DNA from: Actinoallomurus purpureus
Lineage (GTDB): Bacteria > Actinomycetota > Actinomycetes > Streptosporangiales > Streptosporangiaceae
Assembly: GCF_024055795.1 (NCBI RefSeq)
Contig: NZ_JAMXMY010000003.1
Location: forward strand, 310,001-374,000
Reading direction: 5' to 3'
DNA: 64,000 nt
How positions within the stretch are numbered: position 1 is the first letter of the stretch; every line of letters begins with the position of its first letter. The notes beneath the pieces were generated by a model, which had not been told where the DNA came from, ran no database searches, and was given only the letters and a program-made list of their open reading frames with translations. The position numbers were made by a program, and so were the translations under genes. This document shows positions 1 through 8,768 of this stretch, in pieces.

Positions 1-390
1 CGGCAGCCCGGCCTTCTGGCGGATCACGTCGCCATGGCCGTTGCGCTCCAGCGCCGACGCGATGCGGTCGGTGCGGGTGTCCTGCCAGACGATCGCGTTG
101 TAGTAGGGCCGCCCGGTGACGCGGTTCCACACGACCGTGGTCTCGCGCTGGTTGGTGATGCCGAGGGCGGCCAGGTCCGTGGCGCGCAGGTTCGCCTCGC
201 GCAGGCCGGTTTCGACGACCGCCCGGGTGCGCTCCCAGATCTCGGTCGGGTTGTGCTCGACCCATCCGGGGTTCGGCAGGATCTGGTCATGCTCGAGCTG
301 GTGCTTGGCCACCTCGTTCCCGCCGTGGTCGAAGATCATGAAACGGGTGCTCGTGGTGCCCTGGTCAACCGCTCCGACGAAGTCGGCCAT
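1..390 (-). CDS. glpK: Glycerol kinase, N-terminal part (runs off left edge)
   Basis: The first 130 codons of a FGGY-family glycerol kinase, which phosphorylates glycerol to sn-glycerol 3-phosphate in the cytoplasm. The start region reads [20 protein letters not shown], the N-terminal phosphate-binding signature, followed by [13 protein letters not shown] and [12 protein letters not shown], which are close to textbook GlpK. The ATG at 390 follows an AAGGAAGG ribosome-binding site. It lies 92 bases downstream of the glycerol channel gene on the same strand, so the two should form a glpF-glpK operon. The C-terminal domain lies outside the window. Family assignment is firm. The puzzle is why a second complete glycerol kinase lies at 2420. 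Confidence 0.95.
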   Translation of the reverse strand, partial: MADFVGAVDQGTTSTRFMIFDHGGNEVAKHQLEHDQILPNPGWVEHNPTEIWERTRAVVETGLREANLRATDLAALGITNQRETTVVWNRVTGRPYYNAIVWQDTRTDRIASALERNGHGDVIRQKAGLP

Positions 391-482
391 GGGTATCGCC
401 TTCCTTCTCGTCCATTTCGGGCCGTCCGGCCGGCCGCCGAGGGCGTCCGGCCGGACTGTGTCGTTGTGCCGCGCGGAGGCGG

Positions 483-1310
483 TCAGGCCTTCTCGAGTTC
501 CGCGTCGGTCGGTATCCGGCCGGGTTCCGTAGCCTCCTCGGAGGGCAGGAAGCGGCCGACGAGCACCTGGTAGAGGCCCGCGCCGAGCACCGCGCCGATG
601 AGCGGGCCGACGATGGGCACCCAGAAGTACAGCCCTCCGTACTGGTCGCGGAACGCGGTGCCGTACCCGGTGAAGAACGAGGCGAGACGCGGCCCGAGGT
701 CGCGCGCCGGGTTGATCGCGTAGCCGGCGTCGGTGCCCCACGCCATGCCGATGGCCACGACGATCAGGCCGACGATGAACGGTGCGAGGTTGGCGGCGGG
801 GGAGGAGTTGCGCAGGTCCGTCACGGCGAGGATCAGGAAGAGCAGGATGGCGGTGCCGATGATCTGGTCGCGGAGGGCACCGCCGGTGTGCACGGGCAGC
901 GCGCCGTTGCCGGGCAGGGTCGAGAAGACGCCCTGGGTCTTGATGGTGTGACCGGGGTCCAGCTTGGCCAGGACCTCGCTGTAGTTCCAGCGCACGATCA
1001 GCGCCGCCGCGAACGCGCCGACCAGCTGGGCCAGCGAGTACGGCAGGACCTTGCGCCAGGAGAACCCCTTGAACACCGCCAGCGCGACGGTCACCGCGGG
1101 GTTCAGATGCGCGCCGCTGATCCGGCCCGCGACGTACACGCCCAGCGTGACGCCGAGGCCCCAGGCCCAGGCGATGCTGTCGTGGTCGCCGATCCCGCCG
1201 GCCACGACCTGCGCCACCACGCCTGTGCCGAACAGAATGAGCACCATGGTGCCCGCGAATTCGGCGGCCAGTTCCCCGGCCAGCCCGGGGATCTTGAGTC
1301 GCTCTGCCAC
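483..1310 (-). CDS. glpF: Glycerol uptake facilitator (aquaglyceroporin)
   Basis: A 275-residue major intrinsic protein that passively admits glycerol across the plasma membrane. Both NPA boxes are present: HLNPAVT near residue 68 and [10 protein letters not shown] near residue 199. The Asp after the second NPAR is typical of glycerol-conducting members rather than strict water channels. About six hydrophobic helices are visible. The start is GTG at 1310 behind AGGAGGAGAC. It is first in an operon with glpK and divergent from gylR. One copy of the 17-base operator candidate lies about 120 bases upstream of the start, so regulation by the neighbouring IclR protein is the simplest reading. Confidence 0.93.
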   Translation of the reverse strand: MAERLKIPGLAGELAAEFAGTMVLILFGTGVVAQVVAGGIGDHDSIAWAWGLGVTLGVYVAGRISGAHLNPAVTVALAVFKGFSWRKVLPYSLAQLVGAFAAALIVRWNYSEVLAKLDPGHTIKTQGVFSTLPGNGALPVHTGGALRDQIIGTAILLFLILAVTDLRNSSPAANLAPFIVGLIVVAIGMAWGTDAGYAINPARDLGPRLASFFTGYGTAFRDQYGGLYFWVPIVGPLIGAVLGAGLYQVLVGRFLPSEEATEPGRIPTDAELEKA

Positions 1311-1432
1311 GTCTCCTCCTTGGGGACGATGCCCAGCTCGGGGGCACCGTAGACACCGTCCGCGAGGAGGCTGCGAGCTTCCTCGCGACTGTCGGGACGC
1401 TAAGTCGCCCGCAGGGCCCGGTCAACAGACAT

Positions 1433-1449
1433 GTGCCGACATTGTCGAA
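1433..1449. promoter_or_regulatory. gylR-box: Candidate GylR operator, copy 1
   Basis: The 17-mer GTGCCGACATTGTCGAA contains the palindrome CGACA-T-TGTCG. An identical 17-mer occurs at 1572. Both copies lie in the divergent region between glpF and gylR, the expected place for an IclR-family operator. Binding is inferred. Confidence 0.65.
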
Positions 1450-1571
1450 CCCGCGCCGAACGCTGGTCGGCTTCCTCTGGGGCGACTAGTGTCGGCCGCA
1501 GTGACGCAATTCACAGATCACACCCGAATACCCCGGCCTCGCCGTCAAATGGGCGGCCAGGGGAGTGAAAA

Positions 1572-1588
1572 GTGCCGACATTGTCGAA
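1572..1588. promoter_or_regulatory. gylR-box: Candidate GylR operator, copy 2
   Basis: An exact second copy of GTGCCGACATTGTCGAA, ending 20 bases before the gylR ATG. A further half-copy (GTGCCGAC) follows at 1592. Its position over the gylR promoter suggests autoregulation. Confidence 0.65.
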
Positions 1589-1608
1589 TAGGTGCCGACT
1601 TGGCTACC

Positions 1609-2385
1609 ATGGCCTACGTGCCAGGTCCGGTGCAGTCCATCGAGCGAGCCGCCGCGATCCTCCGCCTGCTCGCCCGTGGTTCCGGGCGTCTCGGGGTCAG
1701 TGAGATCGCGGGCTCTCTCGGGCTGGCCCGGGGCACCGCCCACGGACTCCTGCGGACCCTCCAGGGCGTCGGCTTCGTCGAGCAGGACGAGGAGACCGGC
1801 AAGTACCAGCTCGGCGCGGCCCTGCTCCACCTCGGCACGAGTTACCTGGACGTCAACGAGCTGCGCTCCCGCGCGATCAACTGGGCAGACGCCCTCGCCG
1901 CCCGCAGCGGTGAGGCCGTCCGGATCGGGACCACACTGGACGGCAAGGTCCTCGTCGTCCACCATGTCTTCCGGCCCGACGACACCCTCCAGGCCCTCGA
2001 CGTGGGCGCCCTCCTTCCGGCGCACGCCACCGCGCTGGGAAAGGTGCTCCTCGCCTATGACGCCAACGCCATGGCGGCCCTGCAGGACACCCCGCTCGAA
2101 CTCTTCTGCCGGCGGACCATCACCCAGCCCCGCGAACTCGGCCGGGCGCTGGTCGAGGTACGGGAGATGGGCTGGGCGGCCGAGGTCGAGGAGTTCACCG
2201 TGGGTGAGGCCGGCCTGGCCGCGCCGATCCGCGGACAGGGCGGCCTGGTCGTCGGCGCGATGGGCATCTCGGGGGCCGTCGAACGCCTCTGCGATCCGAG
2301 GGGCCGGCCGAAACCGACGCTGGTGACGTACGTGCGCGACGCCGCGCGCGCCGTCTCCCGAGACCTTGGGGCCTCCCGCTGGTGA
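1609..2385 (+). CDS. gylR: IclR-family glycerol regulon regulator (GylR-like)
   Basis: A 258-residue IclR-family transcription factor. The N-terminal winged helix (about residues 5-70; [17 protein letters not shown], then [20 protein letters not shown]) is followed by an effector domain with [21 protein letters not shown] and [13 protein letters not shown]. From memory these blocks match Streptomyces GylR closely, which represses glycerol catabolism and responds to glycerol 3-phosphate. The ATG at 1609 is preferred because the IclR domain begins there; the in-frame sequence upstream is operator DNA. It lies between glpF-glpK and a second glycerol kinase, and controls one or both by inference. 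Confidence 0.9.
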   Translation: MAYVPGPVQSIERAAAILRLLARGSGRLGVSEIAGSLGLARGTAHGLLRTLQGVGFVEQDEETGKYQLGAALLHLGTSYLDVNELRSRAINWADALAARSGEAVRIGTTLDGKVLVVHHVFRPDDTLQALDVGALLPAHATALGKVLLAYDANAMAALQDTPLELFCRRTITQPRELGRALVEVREMGWAAEVEEFTVGEAGLAAPIRGQGGLVVGAMGISGAVERLCDPRGRPKPTLVTYVRDAARAVSRDLGASRW

Positions 2386-2419
2386 GCACCGCCAACGGCG
2401 CCCGGAACGGCAGGACACG

Positions 2420-3931
2420 ATGGTAGAGCGTTATGTGATGTCCGTTGACCAGGGCACGACGTCGACGCGCTGCATCCTGTTCGACCACGGGGGGCGGCTC
2501 GTCTCGGTCACCCAGCGAGAGCACAAACAACACTTCCCGAAACCCGGCTGGGTCGAGCACGACGCCATGGAGATCTGGCGGAACCTCGAGCGGATCGCGC
2601 CCGAGGCCCTCTCCCACGCTGGCGCCACCCCCGACCAGGTCGCCGCGCTCGGCATCGCGAACCAGCGGGAGACCACGGTGCTGTGGGACCGGCATTCCGG
2701 CCGGCCCGTCGGCCGCGCCGTCGTCTGGCAGGACACCCGCACGGATTCCCTCGTCGACGAGCTCGCCGCCCGCCCGAACGCCGACATGGTCCGCGAGCGG
2801 TGCGGGCTGCCCCTCGCGACGTACTTCTCGGCCACGCGCGTCCGCTGGCTCTTCGACCACACGCCGGGCCTGCGCGAGCGCGCCGAAAGCGGCGACGTGC
2901 TGTTCGGCACGATGGAGAGCTGGCTCATCTGGAACCTCACCGGTGGGCCGGACGGCGGCGTGCACATCACCGACGTCACCAACGCCAGCCGCACCCTGCT
3001 GATGAACCTCACCACGCTCGCCTGGGACGACGACCTGCTCGCGTTCTTCGACGTGCCGCGCGCCATGCTGCCGGACATCCGCCCCTCGACCGAGACGTAC
3101 GGCCGCGCCAGCCGCGTGCTGCCCGGCGTGCGCATCGCCGCCGCGCTCGGCGACCAGCAGGCCGCGCTGTTCGGCCAGACCTGCTTCGCCCCCGGCGAGG
3201 CCAAGTGCACGTACGGCACGGGCAGCTTCCTGCTCCTCAACACGGGCACCGAGCCGGTCCGCTCCACCCACGGCCTGCTCACGACCGTCGGCTACCAGAT
3301 CGACAAAGAGCCGGCGGTGTACGCCCTCGAAGGCTCGATCGCCATCACCGGCGCGCTCGTCCAGTGGTTTCGCGACGGGCTCGGGCTGATCGCCAGCGCG
3401 CCCGAGATCGAGACGCTCGCCCGCACGGTCGAGGACAACGGCGGCTGCTACATCGTGCCGGCGTTCTCCGGGCTGTTCGCGCCGTACTGGCGCAGCGAGG
3501 CGAGGGGCATCATCGTCGGCCTGACCTCCTACATCACGAAGGGACACCTGGCGCGCGCGGTCCTGGAGGCGACCGGCTGGCAGACCCGCGAGGTCGTCGA
3601 CGCGATGAACGCCGACTCCGGGCTGGCGCTCAAGGCCCTGAAGGTCGACGGCGGCATGACCGCCGACAACCTGCTCATGCAGTTCATCGCGGACGTCCTC
3701 GACGTCCCCGTCATCCGCCCCATGGCGGCCGAGACGGTGTCCCTCGGCGCGGCGTACGCCGCCGGGCTCGCCGTCGGCTACTGGGCCGATCTGGAGGGGC
3801 TGCGCCGCAACTGGCACCGGGCCGCGCAGTGGCTGCCGAGCATGGACCCCGGCCGCCGCGAGACCGAGTACGACTGCTGGAGGCGGGCCGTCGAGCGCAC
3901 CTTCGACTGGATGAAGCCCGGGAACACGTGA
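2420..3931 (+). CDS. glpK: Glycerol kinase, second complete copy
   Basis: A 503-residue FGGY carbohydrate kinase of normal GlpK length. It has [18 protein letters not shown] at the N-terminus, [12 protein letters not shown], the [12 protein letters not shown] block carrying the probable catalytic Asp, the C-terminal [12 protein letters not shown] nucleotide loop, and [15 protein letters not shown]. The ATG at 2420 lies 34 bases after the gylR stop and begins exactly at the family N-terminus, so a gylR-glpK operon is likely. It differs from the partial kinase at the left edge at many positions, so the two are diverged paralogues rather than a recent duplication. It may act on another polyol; glycerol is the best guess. 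Confidence 0.93.
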   Translation: MVERYVMSVDQGTTSTRCILFDHGGRLVSVTQREHKQHFPKPGWVEHDAMEIWRNLERIAPEALSHAGATPDQVAALGIANQRETTVLWDRHSGRPVGRAVVWQDTRTDSLVDELAARPNADMVRERCGLPLATYFSATRVRWLFDHTPGLRERAESGDVLFGTMESWLIWNLTGGPDGGVHITDVTNASRTLLMNLTTLAWDDDLLAFFDVPRAMLPDIRPSTETYGRASRVLPGVRIAAALGDQQAALFGQTCFAPGEAKCTYGTGSFLLLNTGTEPVRSTHGLLTTVGYQIDKEPAVYALEGSIAITGALVQWFRDGLGLIASAPEIETLARTVEDNGGCYIVPAFSGLFAPYWRSEARGIIVGLTSYITKGHLARAVLEATGWQTREVVDAMNADSGLALKALKVDGGMTADNLLMQFIADVLDVPVIRPMAAETVSLGAAYAAGLAVGYWADLEGLRRNWHRAAQWLPSMDPGRRETEYDCWRRAVERTFDWMKPGNT

Positions 3932-3976
3932 CCCGAGGCCCGGGAGTACGTGACCCCGAGGCGCGGGAGGGCGCCG

Positions 3977-4663
3977 TCAGTACCAGCGGTGGGCCTGCCA
4001 CCAGCCCCACGCGCGGCAGGGGTCGCCGTAGCGGGAGCCGATGTAGCTCAGGCCCCAGGTGATCTGGGTGATCGCGTTGGTGTGCCAGTCGGACGCGACC
4101 GAGGCCATCTTCGAGCCGGGCAGTGCCTGGGCGATGCCGTAGGCGCCGCTGCCGGGGTTCTCGGCGTGCTCGTTCCAGCCGCTCTCGTGGTTCCACATCG
4201 TCAGCAGCGAGGGCCAGCACCGCCCCCAGCCCTTCAGGGCGTTCATCTTCTTGGCGTACTTCTGGTTGTCCGCCGCGCTGGGGTCGTGGCTCATCTTCTT
4301 CTTGAACGCCTCCCACTCGCGGCGCTTGGCCTCGGCCGCCGCGCGCTTTTTGGCGTCGCGCTCGGCGGCGAGCTGGGCCTGGTAGGCGCGTTCCCGCGCG
4401 GTGGCCTGGGCCTGGGCCATCATCGGGTCCATCGTGTAGCCGCCCAGGGACCGCGCCAGCTCGTTGGTGGAGACGTCCGCCGCGGCACCGGAGGGAGGCT
4501 TGCCACCCTTGCCGAAGTCGACGTTGGCGACGGCCACGACCGCGGCGACGATGAGGAGCGTCAGGATCACGCCGGTGCTGCCGGCCGTACGCCGCAGGAT
4601 TCGCAGGGCGCGCGAACCCTGCGGCCGCTCGGGGATGGAGGACTTCCGCCGCGTGCGAGACAT
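3977..4663 (-). CDS. Membrane-anchored transglycosylase-like (SLT) protein
   Basis: A 228-residue protein with a basic N-terminus, one transmembrane helix at about residues 30-48 (GVILTLLIVAAVVAVANV), an Ala/Arg/Lys-rich probable coiled coil at about 75-125, and a C-terminal lysozyme-like domain. The domain shows MWNHESGWNEHAEN with the candidate catalytic Glu, then GAYGIAQALPGSKMAS and ends AWGWWQAHRWY. Such proteins cleave peptidoglycan outside the membrane. It stands alone, tail to tail with the glycerol kinase at 3931. The coiled coil as a tether to a partner is inferred. No LysM or G5 domain is seen. Confidence 0.8.
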   Translation of the reverse strand: MSRTRRKSSIPERPQGSRALRILRRTAGSTGVILTLLIVAAVVAVANVDFGKGGKPPSGAAADVSTNELARSLGGYTMDPMMAQAQATARERAYQAQLAAERDAKKRAAAEAKRREWEAFKKKMSHDPSAADNQKYAKKMNALKGWGRCWPSLLTMWNHESGWNEHAENPGSGAYGIAQALPGSKMASVASDWHTNAITQITWGLSYIGSRYGDPCRAWGWWQAHRWY

Positions 4664-4747
4664 GCGCTCTAGCTTGCACCAGCCGCGACGTACGTGACCC
4701 CGTTTGTCCGGATATTCGGCTGTGACGTCTGTGACGAAAGCGGAAGG

Positions 4748-5722
4748 TCAGGTGGCCGGAGCGGCGGCGAGCTCGGCGCGGGTCGGCGGGTCGGCCCCCC
4801 GCCGCCCGCACGTGATGGCGGACGCCCGCGCCGCCTCCGCGCACACCTCCATGATCACCGATCCCGAGGCGGAGCGGAGCGCGTGGCGGCGTTCGGCTCC
4901 GAGCAGCCCGCGTTCGTGCAGGCCGGCGAGGACGGCGCTCATGTAGGAGTCGCCCGCGCCGACGGTGTCGACGACCTCCACCGGAGACGCCGGCAGGTGG
5001 ACCGGCGGCAGGCGCGGCGCGGCGACCAGGGCGCCGTCCGCCCCGAGCGTCACGATCGCCACGCTCACGCCCCCAGCCCCCTCGACCAGCTCGGCGGCGA
5101 ACCGCCGGGGATCGCCGCCGGGCCGCAGCCACTCCAGATCCGCGTCGCTGATCTTGACGATGTCCGCCGTGCGCATCAGCGTCTCGACACGGGAGCGGGC
5201 GTCCGGCAGGCGGTCCATGACGTCCGGGCGGCAGTTCGGGTCGTAGCTCACCGTCGCCGTCTCCCGCGCCCGCCGGGCGAGGCCGGCGAGGGCCTCGGCC
5301 CCCGGCGGCATCACCATGGCGAGCGAGCCGACGTGGAGGGCGGCGACGTCGCCGAGCGGTACGCGGGCCAGCTCCTCGGCGGTCCACTGCCAGTCGGCGG
5401 TCCCCTCGAGCCGCAGATCGTACGACGGCGGCCCGCCCCCCTCGTGGTGAACGAACGCCACCGAGGACGGCTCCGCGGCCGGCGCGACCGCGCGGGTGTC
5501 GACCCCGTTCCGCACGAGGTGGGCCCGGAGCGTCCGGCCGAACGGGTCCTCGCCGATACGGGCGATCATCCGGGTCGGAACGCCGAGCCGGGCCAGCCCG
5601 ACGGCCACGTTGGCCGGGCTGCCGCCGGGCAGCGCCAGGTACGGGCCGCCGGACTTCTCGGCGACGAGATCGATGATCGCTTCACCGGCGACAGCGACGA
5701 CGCGGGCGTCAGGGATCTGCAC
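4748..5722 (-). CDS. frcK: PfkB-family sugar kinase, probable fructokinase
   Basis: A 324-residue ribokinase/PfkB kinase. It has the N-terminal GGSPANVAVGLARLG substrate-binding block and the C-terminal VDTVGAGDSYMSAVLAG signature with the anion hole and catalytic Asp. It phosphorylates a sugar in the cytoplasm. It starts 34 bases after the ABC transporter ATPase gene and is the last gene of that operon, matching the frcBCAK order known from Sinorhizobium fructose uptake. Fructose as substrate is inferred from this synteny. Ribose or another ketose cannot be excluded. Confidence 0.82.
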   Translation of the reverse strand: MQIPDARVVAVAGEAIIDLVAEKSGGPYLALPGGSPANVAVGLARLGVPTRMIARIGEDPFGRTLRAHLVRNGVDTRAVAPAAEPSSVAFVHHEGGGPPSYDLRLEGTADWQWTAEELARVPLGDVAALHVGSLAMVMPPGAEALAGLARRARETATVSYDPNCRPDVMDRLPDARSRVETLMRTADIVKISDADLEWLRPGGDPRRFAAELVEGAGGVSVAIVTLGADGALVAAPRLPPVHLPASPVEVVDTVGAGDSYMSAVLAGLHERGLLGAERRHALRSASGSVIMEVCAEAARASAITCGRRGADPPTRAELAAAPAT

Positions 5723-5756
5723 ACCACTCTCCTTGGTCGTGGCCGCGCGGGCGCGG

Positions 5757-6569
5757 TCAGGAGCTTCCGTTGCCGTTGGCGGCGACGTCCAGGTTGCCCG
5801 GCGCCGCTCCCGTCATGATCGCAACGGTCTCGGCCATGTTCGTCTCCGCGGGGCGTACGACGGCCACCCGCCGGCCCAGGCGCTGGATGTGGATCCGGTC
5901 GGCGACGTCGAAGACCGCGGGCATGTCGTGGCTGATGAGGATGACCGGCAGGCCCCGGTCGCGGACCTGCCGGATCAGCTCGAGCACCATGCCCGACTCC
6001 TTGACGCCGAGCGCGGCCGTCGGCTCGTCCATGATGACGACGTGGCGGGCGAACGCGGCGCTGCGCGCCACGGCGACGCCCTGGCGCTGGCCGCCGGACA
6101 GCGTCTCCACCGCCTGCTTCATGGACTTGATGCCGATCTTCAGGTCCTGCATGTGACCGCTCGCCTCGGCCTGCATCCGCTTGTGGTCCAGCAGGCGGAA
6201 CACCTGGCCGAGGACCCCTTTGCGGCGCACCTCACGCCCGAGGAACATGTTGCTTGCGATGTCCAGGGCCGGCGCCACCGCCAGGTCCTGGTACACCGTC
6301 TCGATCCCCGCCCGGCGGGCGTCCGCCGGGCTGTGGAAGCGCACCGGCCGGCCGTCCAGCAGGATGCGGCCCTCGTCCGGGACCAGCGCGCCGGACAGCG
6401 CCTTGATCAGCGTGGACTTCCCGGCGCCGTTGTCGCCGATCACGGCGAGGATCTCGCCGGGCAGCAGCTCGAAGTCCGCGCCGGACAGCGCCGTGACGTG
6501 GCCGTACCGCTTGATGAGACCGTGCGCCTCCAGCACCGGGCGCACCTCGGTCCCGTCCGTCTCGCTCAT
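5757..6569 (-). CDS. frcA: Sugar ABC transporter ATPase (FrcA-like)
   Basis: A 270-residue ATP-binding subunit with a single nucleotide-binding domain: Walker A GDNGAGKST, ABC signature LSGGQRQGVAVARS, Walker B VVIMDEPTAALG and switch His in ISHD. The single domain separates it from RbsA/XylG double ATPases and matches FrcA. The ATG at 6569 overlaps the permease stop by 4 bases, so translation is probably coupled. It energises import through the permease at 6566-7576. Confidence 0.9.
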   Translation of the reverse strand: MSETDGTEVRPVLEAHGLIKRYGHVTALSGADFELLPGEILAVIGDNGAGKSTLIKALSGALVPDEGRILLDGRPVRFHSPADARRAGIETVYQDLAVAPALDIASNMFLGREVRRKGVLGQVFRLLDHKRMQAEASGHMQDLKIGIKSMKQAVETLSGGQRQGVAVARSAAFARHVVIMDEPTAALGVKESGMVLELIRQVRDRGLPVILISHDMPAVFDVADRIHIQRLGRRVAVVRPAETNMAETVAIMTGAAPGNLDVAANGNGSS

Positions 6570-7576
6570 GCGCGCCTCCTTCGGGCCAGCTGGTCCACGC
6601 TCACCGCGAGGATGACGAGGATGCCGGTGATGAGGACCTGGTAGATGGACGGGACCCCGGTCAGCTGCAGGCCGTTGCGGATCACGCCGACGATCAGCGC
6701 GCCGCACAGGGCGCCGCCGATGCTGCCCCGGCCGCCGAACAGGCTGACGCCGCCCAGCACCACCGCGGTGATGCTGTCGAGGTTGTCTGTCTGCCCGGCC
6801 TGCGGGTCGCCGACGGACGTACGCCCGATGAGCAGGAGCGCGGCGACGCCGTAGACCGCCCCGGCGACGGTGTAGACGGTGAGCAGCAGGCGGCGGGTCG
6901 GGATGCCGGTGAGGCGCGCGGCCTCGGGGTTGTCGCCGACCGCGTACACGTGGCGGCCGGCCGAGGTCTGGCGCAACACGTACCAGGCCCCCGCGAACAG
7001 CACCAGCATCAGCACCGAACCGTACGTCACGTCGGTGTTGCCCAGCGGGAACGTCTCGCCCAAGAAGGTCAGCGACTTCGGCAGGCCGGTGACCGTCTGG
7101 TCCTTCGAGTAGACGTGCGTGAGGGCGAAGGCGATGTTCCACGTGCCCAGCGTCACGATGAACGGCGGCAGCTTCGCCATCGTCACCAGCGCGCCGTTGA
7201 GCGCGCCGAACACCGTGCACACGGCGATGCCGATGAGGATCGCCACGATGCCGGGCATTCCGCCGCTGACCGCCAGCTTGGCCATGAAGATCGAGCCGAG
7301 CGCCATGACCGCGCCGTTGGACAGGTCGATCCCGGCGGTCAGGATGACGATCGTCTGGCCGACGGCGAGCGCGCCGACGACCATGACCTGCTGCACGATC
7401 AGCGACAGGTTGGCGCCGGTGAGGAACCGGTCGGTGCGGACGGAGAAGTAGACGCAGGCCAGCAGCAGGGCGAAGAGCGGGCCCACGGCCGGGAGGGTCA
7501 GGAAGTGGGAGGCGCGGGACAGCAGGCTCCGCTGCTGTGACACCTCGGCGCGGTCGGTCGCGGTAGCGGTCGACAT
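6566..7576 (-). CDS. frcC: Sugar ABC transporter permease (FrcC/RbsC-like)
   Basis: A 336-residue polytopic membrane protein of the ribose/xylose/fructose permease family with roughly nine hydrophobic stretches. Family blocks include TAGIDLSNGAVMALGS, GRHVYAVGDNPEAARLTGI and GGVSLFGGRGSIGGALCGAL. It starts 4 bases after the binding-protein stop and overlaps the ATPase start. A homodimer of this protein with FrcA and the lipoprotein FrcB would form the importer. Confidence 0.9.
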   Translation of the reverse strand: MSTATATDRAEVSQQRSLLSRASHFLTLPAVGPLFALLLACVYFSVRTDRFLTGANLSLIVQQVMVVGALAVGQTIVILTAGIDLSNGAVMALGSIFMAKLAVSGGMPGIVAILIGIAVCTVFGALNGALVTMAKLPPFIVTLGTWNIAFALTHVYSKDQTVTGLPKSLTFLGETFPLGNTDVTYGSVLMLVLFAGAWYVLRQTSAGRHVYAVGDNPEAARLTGIPTRRLLLTVYTVAGAVYGVAALLLIGRTSVGDPQAGQTDNLDSITAVVLGGVSLFGGRGSIGGALCGALIVGVIRNGLQLTGVPSIYQVLITGILVILAVSVDQLARRRRA

Positions 7577-7580
7577 CGGC

Positions 7581-8597
7581 TCAGCCCCAGCAGTTGGACA
7601 GCCCGAACTGGACGTCCTTGGAGTCCACGCCCGGCTGCGCCTTGCTCGTGACCAGGTTGACGCCCGTGTCGGTGTAGCCGGTGGCCTTCTTGCCGCCCTT
7701 GGCGAAGTCGACGACCGAGTCCACGCCCTGCGCGGCCATCTTCAGCGGGTACTGCTGCGAGGTGGCCGCGATCTGGCCGGACTGCACCGCCTTGACCCCG
7801 GTGCATCCGCCGTCCACCGACACGATCATGACGTTCTTCTCTTTGCCGGCCGACTTCAGGGCGGTGAACGCGCCCAGCGCCGCCGGCTCGTTGATCGTGT
7901 AGACGAGGTTGATGTCGGGGGCCTTCTGCAGGCAGTTCTCCATGGCGGTCTGGCCCTTGGCCTGGTCGCCCTGAGTGTCCTGCTGGCAGGCGATGCTCGG
8001 GTCGCCCTGCTTGATCCCGAAGCCCTGCAGGAAGCCGTTGTGGCGCAGCACGCCCACCGTGATGCCGGGCGCGAGGTCCAGCATGGCGATCTTCGCCGGC
8101 TTGGTGCCGAAGGCGGCCTTGGCGTACTTGCCGATCAGGACGCCGGCGTTGAGGTTGTTCGTGGCGAACAGCGCGTCGGCGGAGCTCTGCGGGTCCGGCG
8201 GCGTGTCCAGGGCGATGATCTCGATGCCCTTCGCCTTCGCCTTCTGCAGACTGGGCACGATGGCCTTGGTGTCGCTCGGGGTGATGAGGATGCCCTTGAC
8301 GCCCGCGGCGATCATGTTCTCGACCGCCGTGACCTGGCTGGCGTTGTCGCCGTCGAACTTCCCGGCCGCGGTCATCAGCTTGACGCCCTTGGCCTGGGCC
8401 TCCTTCTGCGCGCCCTCCTTCATCTTGACGAAGAAGGGGTTGGTGTCGGTCTTGGTGATGAGGCCGACGGTGATGTCACCGCCGGAGCTGGAACCCTTCG
8501 AGCCATTGCCACAGCCGGCCGCCACGAGGGACAGGGCGGCGATGGCGACGATCGCGCCGGTACGGCGGCGACTCGACGCCGAGATGTAGCGCTTCAT
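7581..8597 (-). CDS. frcB: Sugar-binding lipoprotein of ABC transporter (FrcB-like)
   Basis: A 338-residue periplasmic-binding-protein fold (class I, ribose/fructose type) exported as a lipoprotein. It has a basic N-terminus, a hydrophobic stretch, then the lipobox LVAAGC near residue 28, then a Ser/Gly linker. The mature part has GLITKTDTNPFFVKMKEGA, VKGILITPSD and IVSVDGGCTG. The ATG at 8597 follows GGAGGAAGCAGAA. It is first gene of the four-gene transport operon, so the tandem palindromes 70 bases upstream probably control the whole unit. The C-terminal FGLSNCWG is echoed in a decayed fragment at 14811. Confidence 0.9.
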   Translation of the reverse strand: MKRYISASSRRRTGAIVAIAALSLVAAGCGNGSKGSSSGGDITVGLITKTDTNPFFVKMKEGAQKEAQAKGVKLMTAAGKFDGDNASQVTAVENMIAAGVKGILITPSDTKAIVPSLQKAKAKGIEIIALDTPPDPQSSADALFATNNLNAGVLIGKYAKAAFGTKPAKIAMLDLAPGITVGVLRHNGFLQGFGIKQGDPSIACQQDTQGDQAKGQTAMENCLQKAPDINLVYTINEPAALGAFTALKSAGKEKNVMIVSVDGGCTGVKAVQSGQIAATSQQYPLKMAAQGVDSVVDFAKGGKKATGYTDTGVNLVTSKAQPGVDSKDVQFGLSNCWG

Positions 8598-8665
8598 TTC
8601 TGCTTCCTCCAACCACGCCGTGGACCGCGCCGCGGCAGGTGACTGAGCTGTTGCCACAAGATTTC

Positions 8666-8690
8666 GGAAACGTTTCCAGGAAACGTTTCC
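8666..8690. promoter_or_regulatory. Tandem LacI-type operators upstream of frcB
   Basis: Two perfect 12-base palindromes, GGAAACGTTTCC, at 8666-8677 and 8679-8690, separated by one base. The central CG and overall form match LacI-family operators. They lie between frcB and the divergent lacI gene, so they probably bind that regulator. The 13-base spacing puts both sites on nearly the same helical face. Confidence 0.8.
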
Positions 8691-8768
8691 AGGAATGTAG
8701 AACCTGGGCGTACGGTCTGTCCAGAGCTCCGGCACAATTGGCGCGGGGCACGAGGGGGCGGAGGACGT

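Noticed and set aside
3711-5387. Very long minus-strand open frame across the glycerol kinase end, transglycosylase and PfkB genes
   Set aside because: It runs through three well-supported genes, its residues are Arg/Pro/Ala-rich with no family signature, and it arises from the strong third-position GC of genes in other frames.
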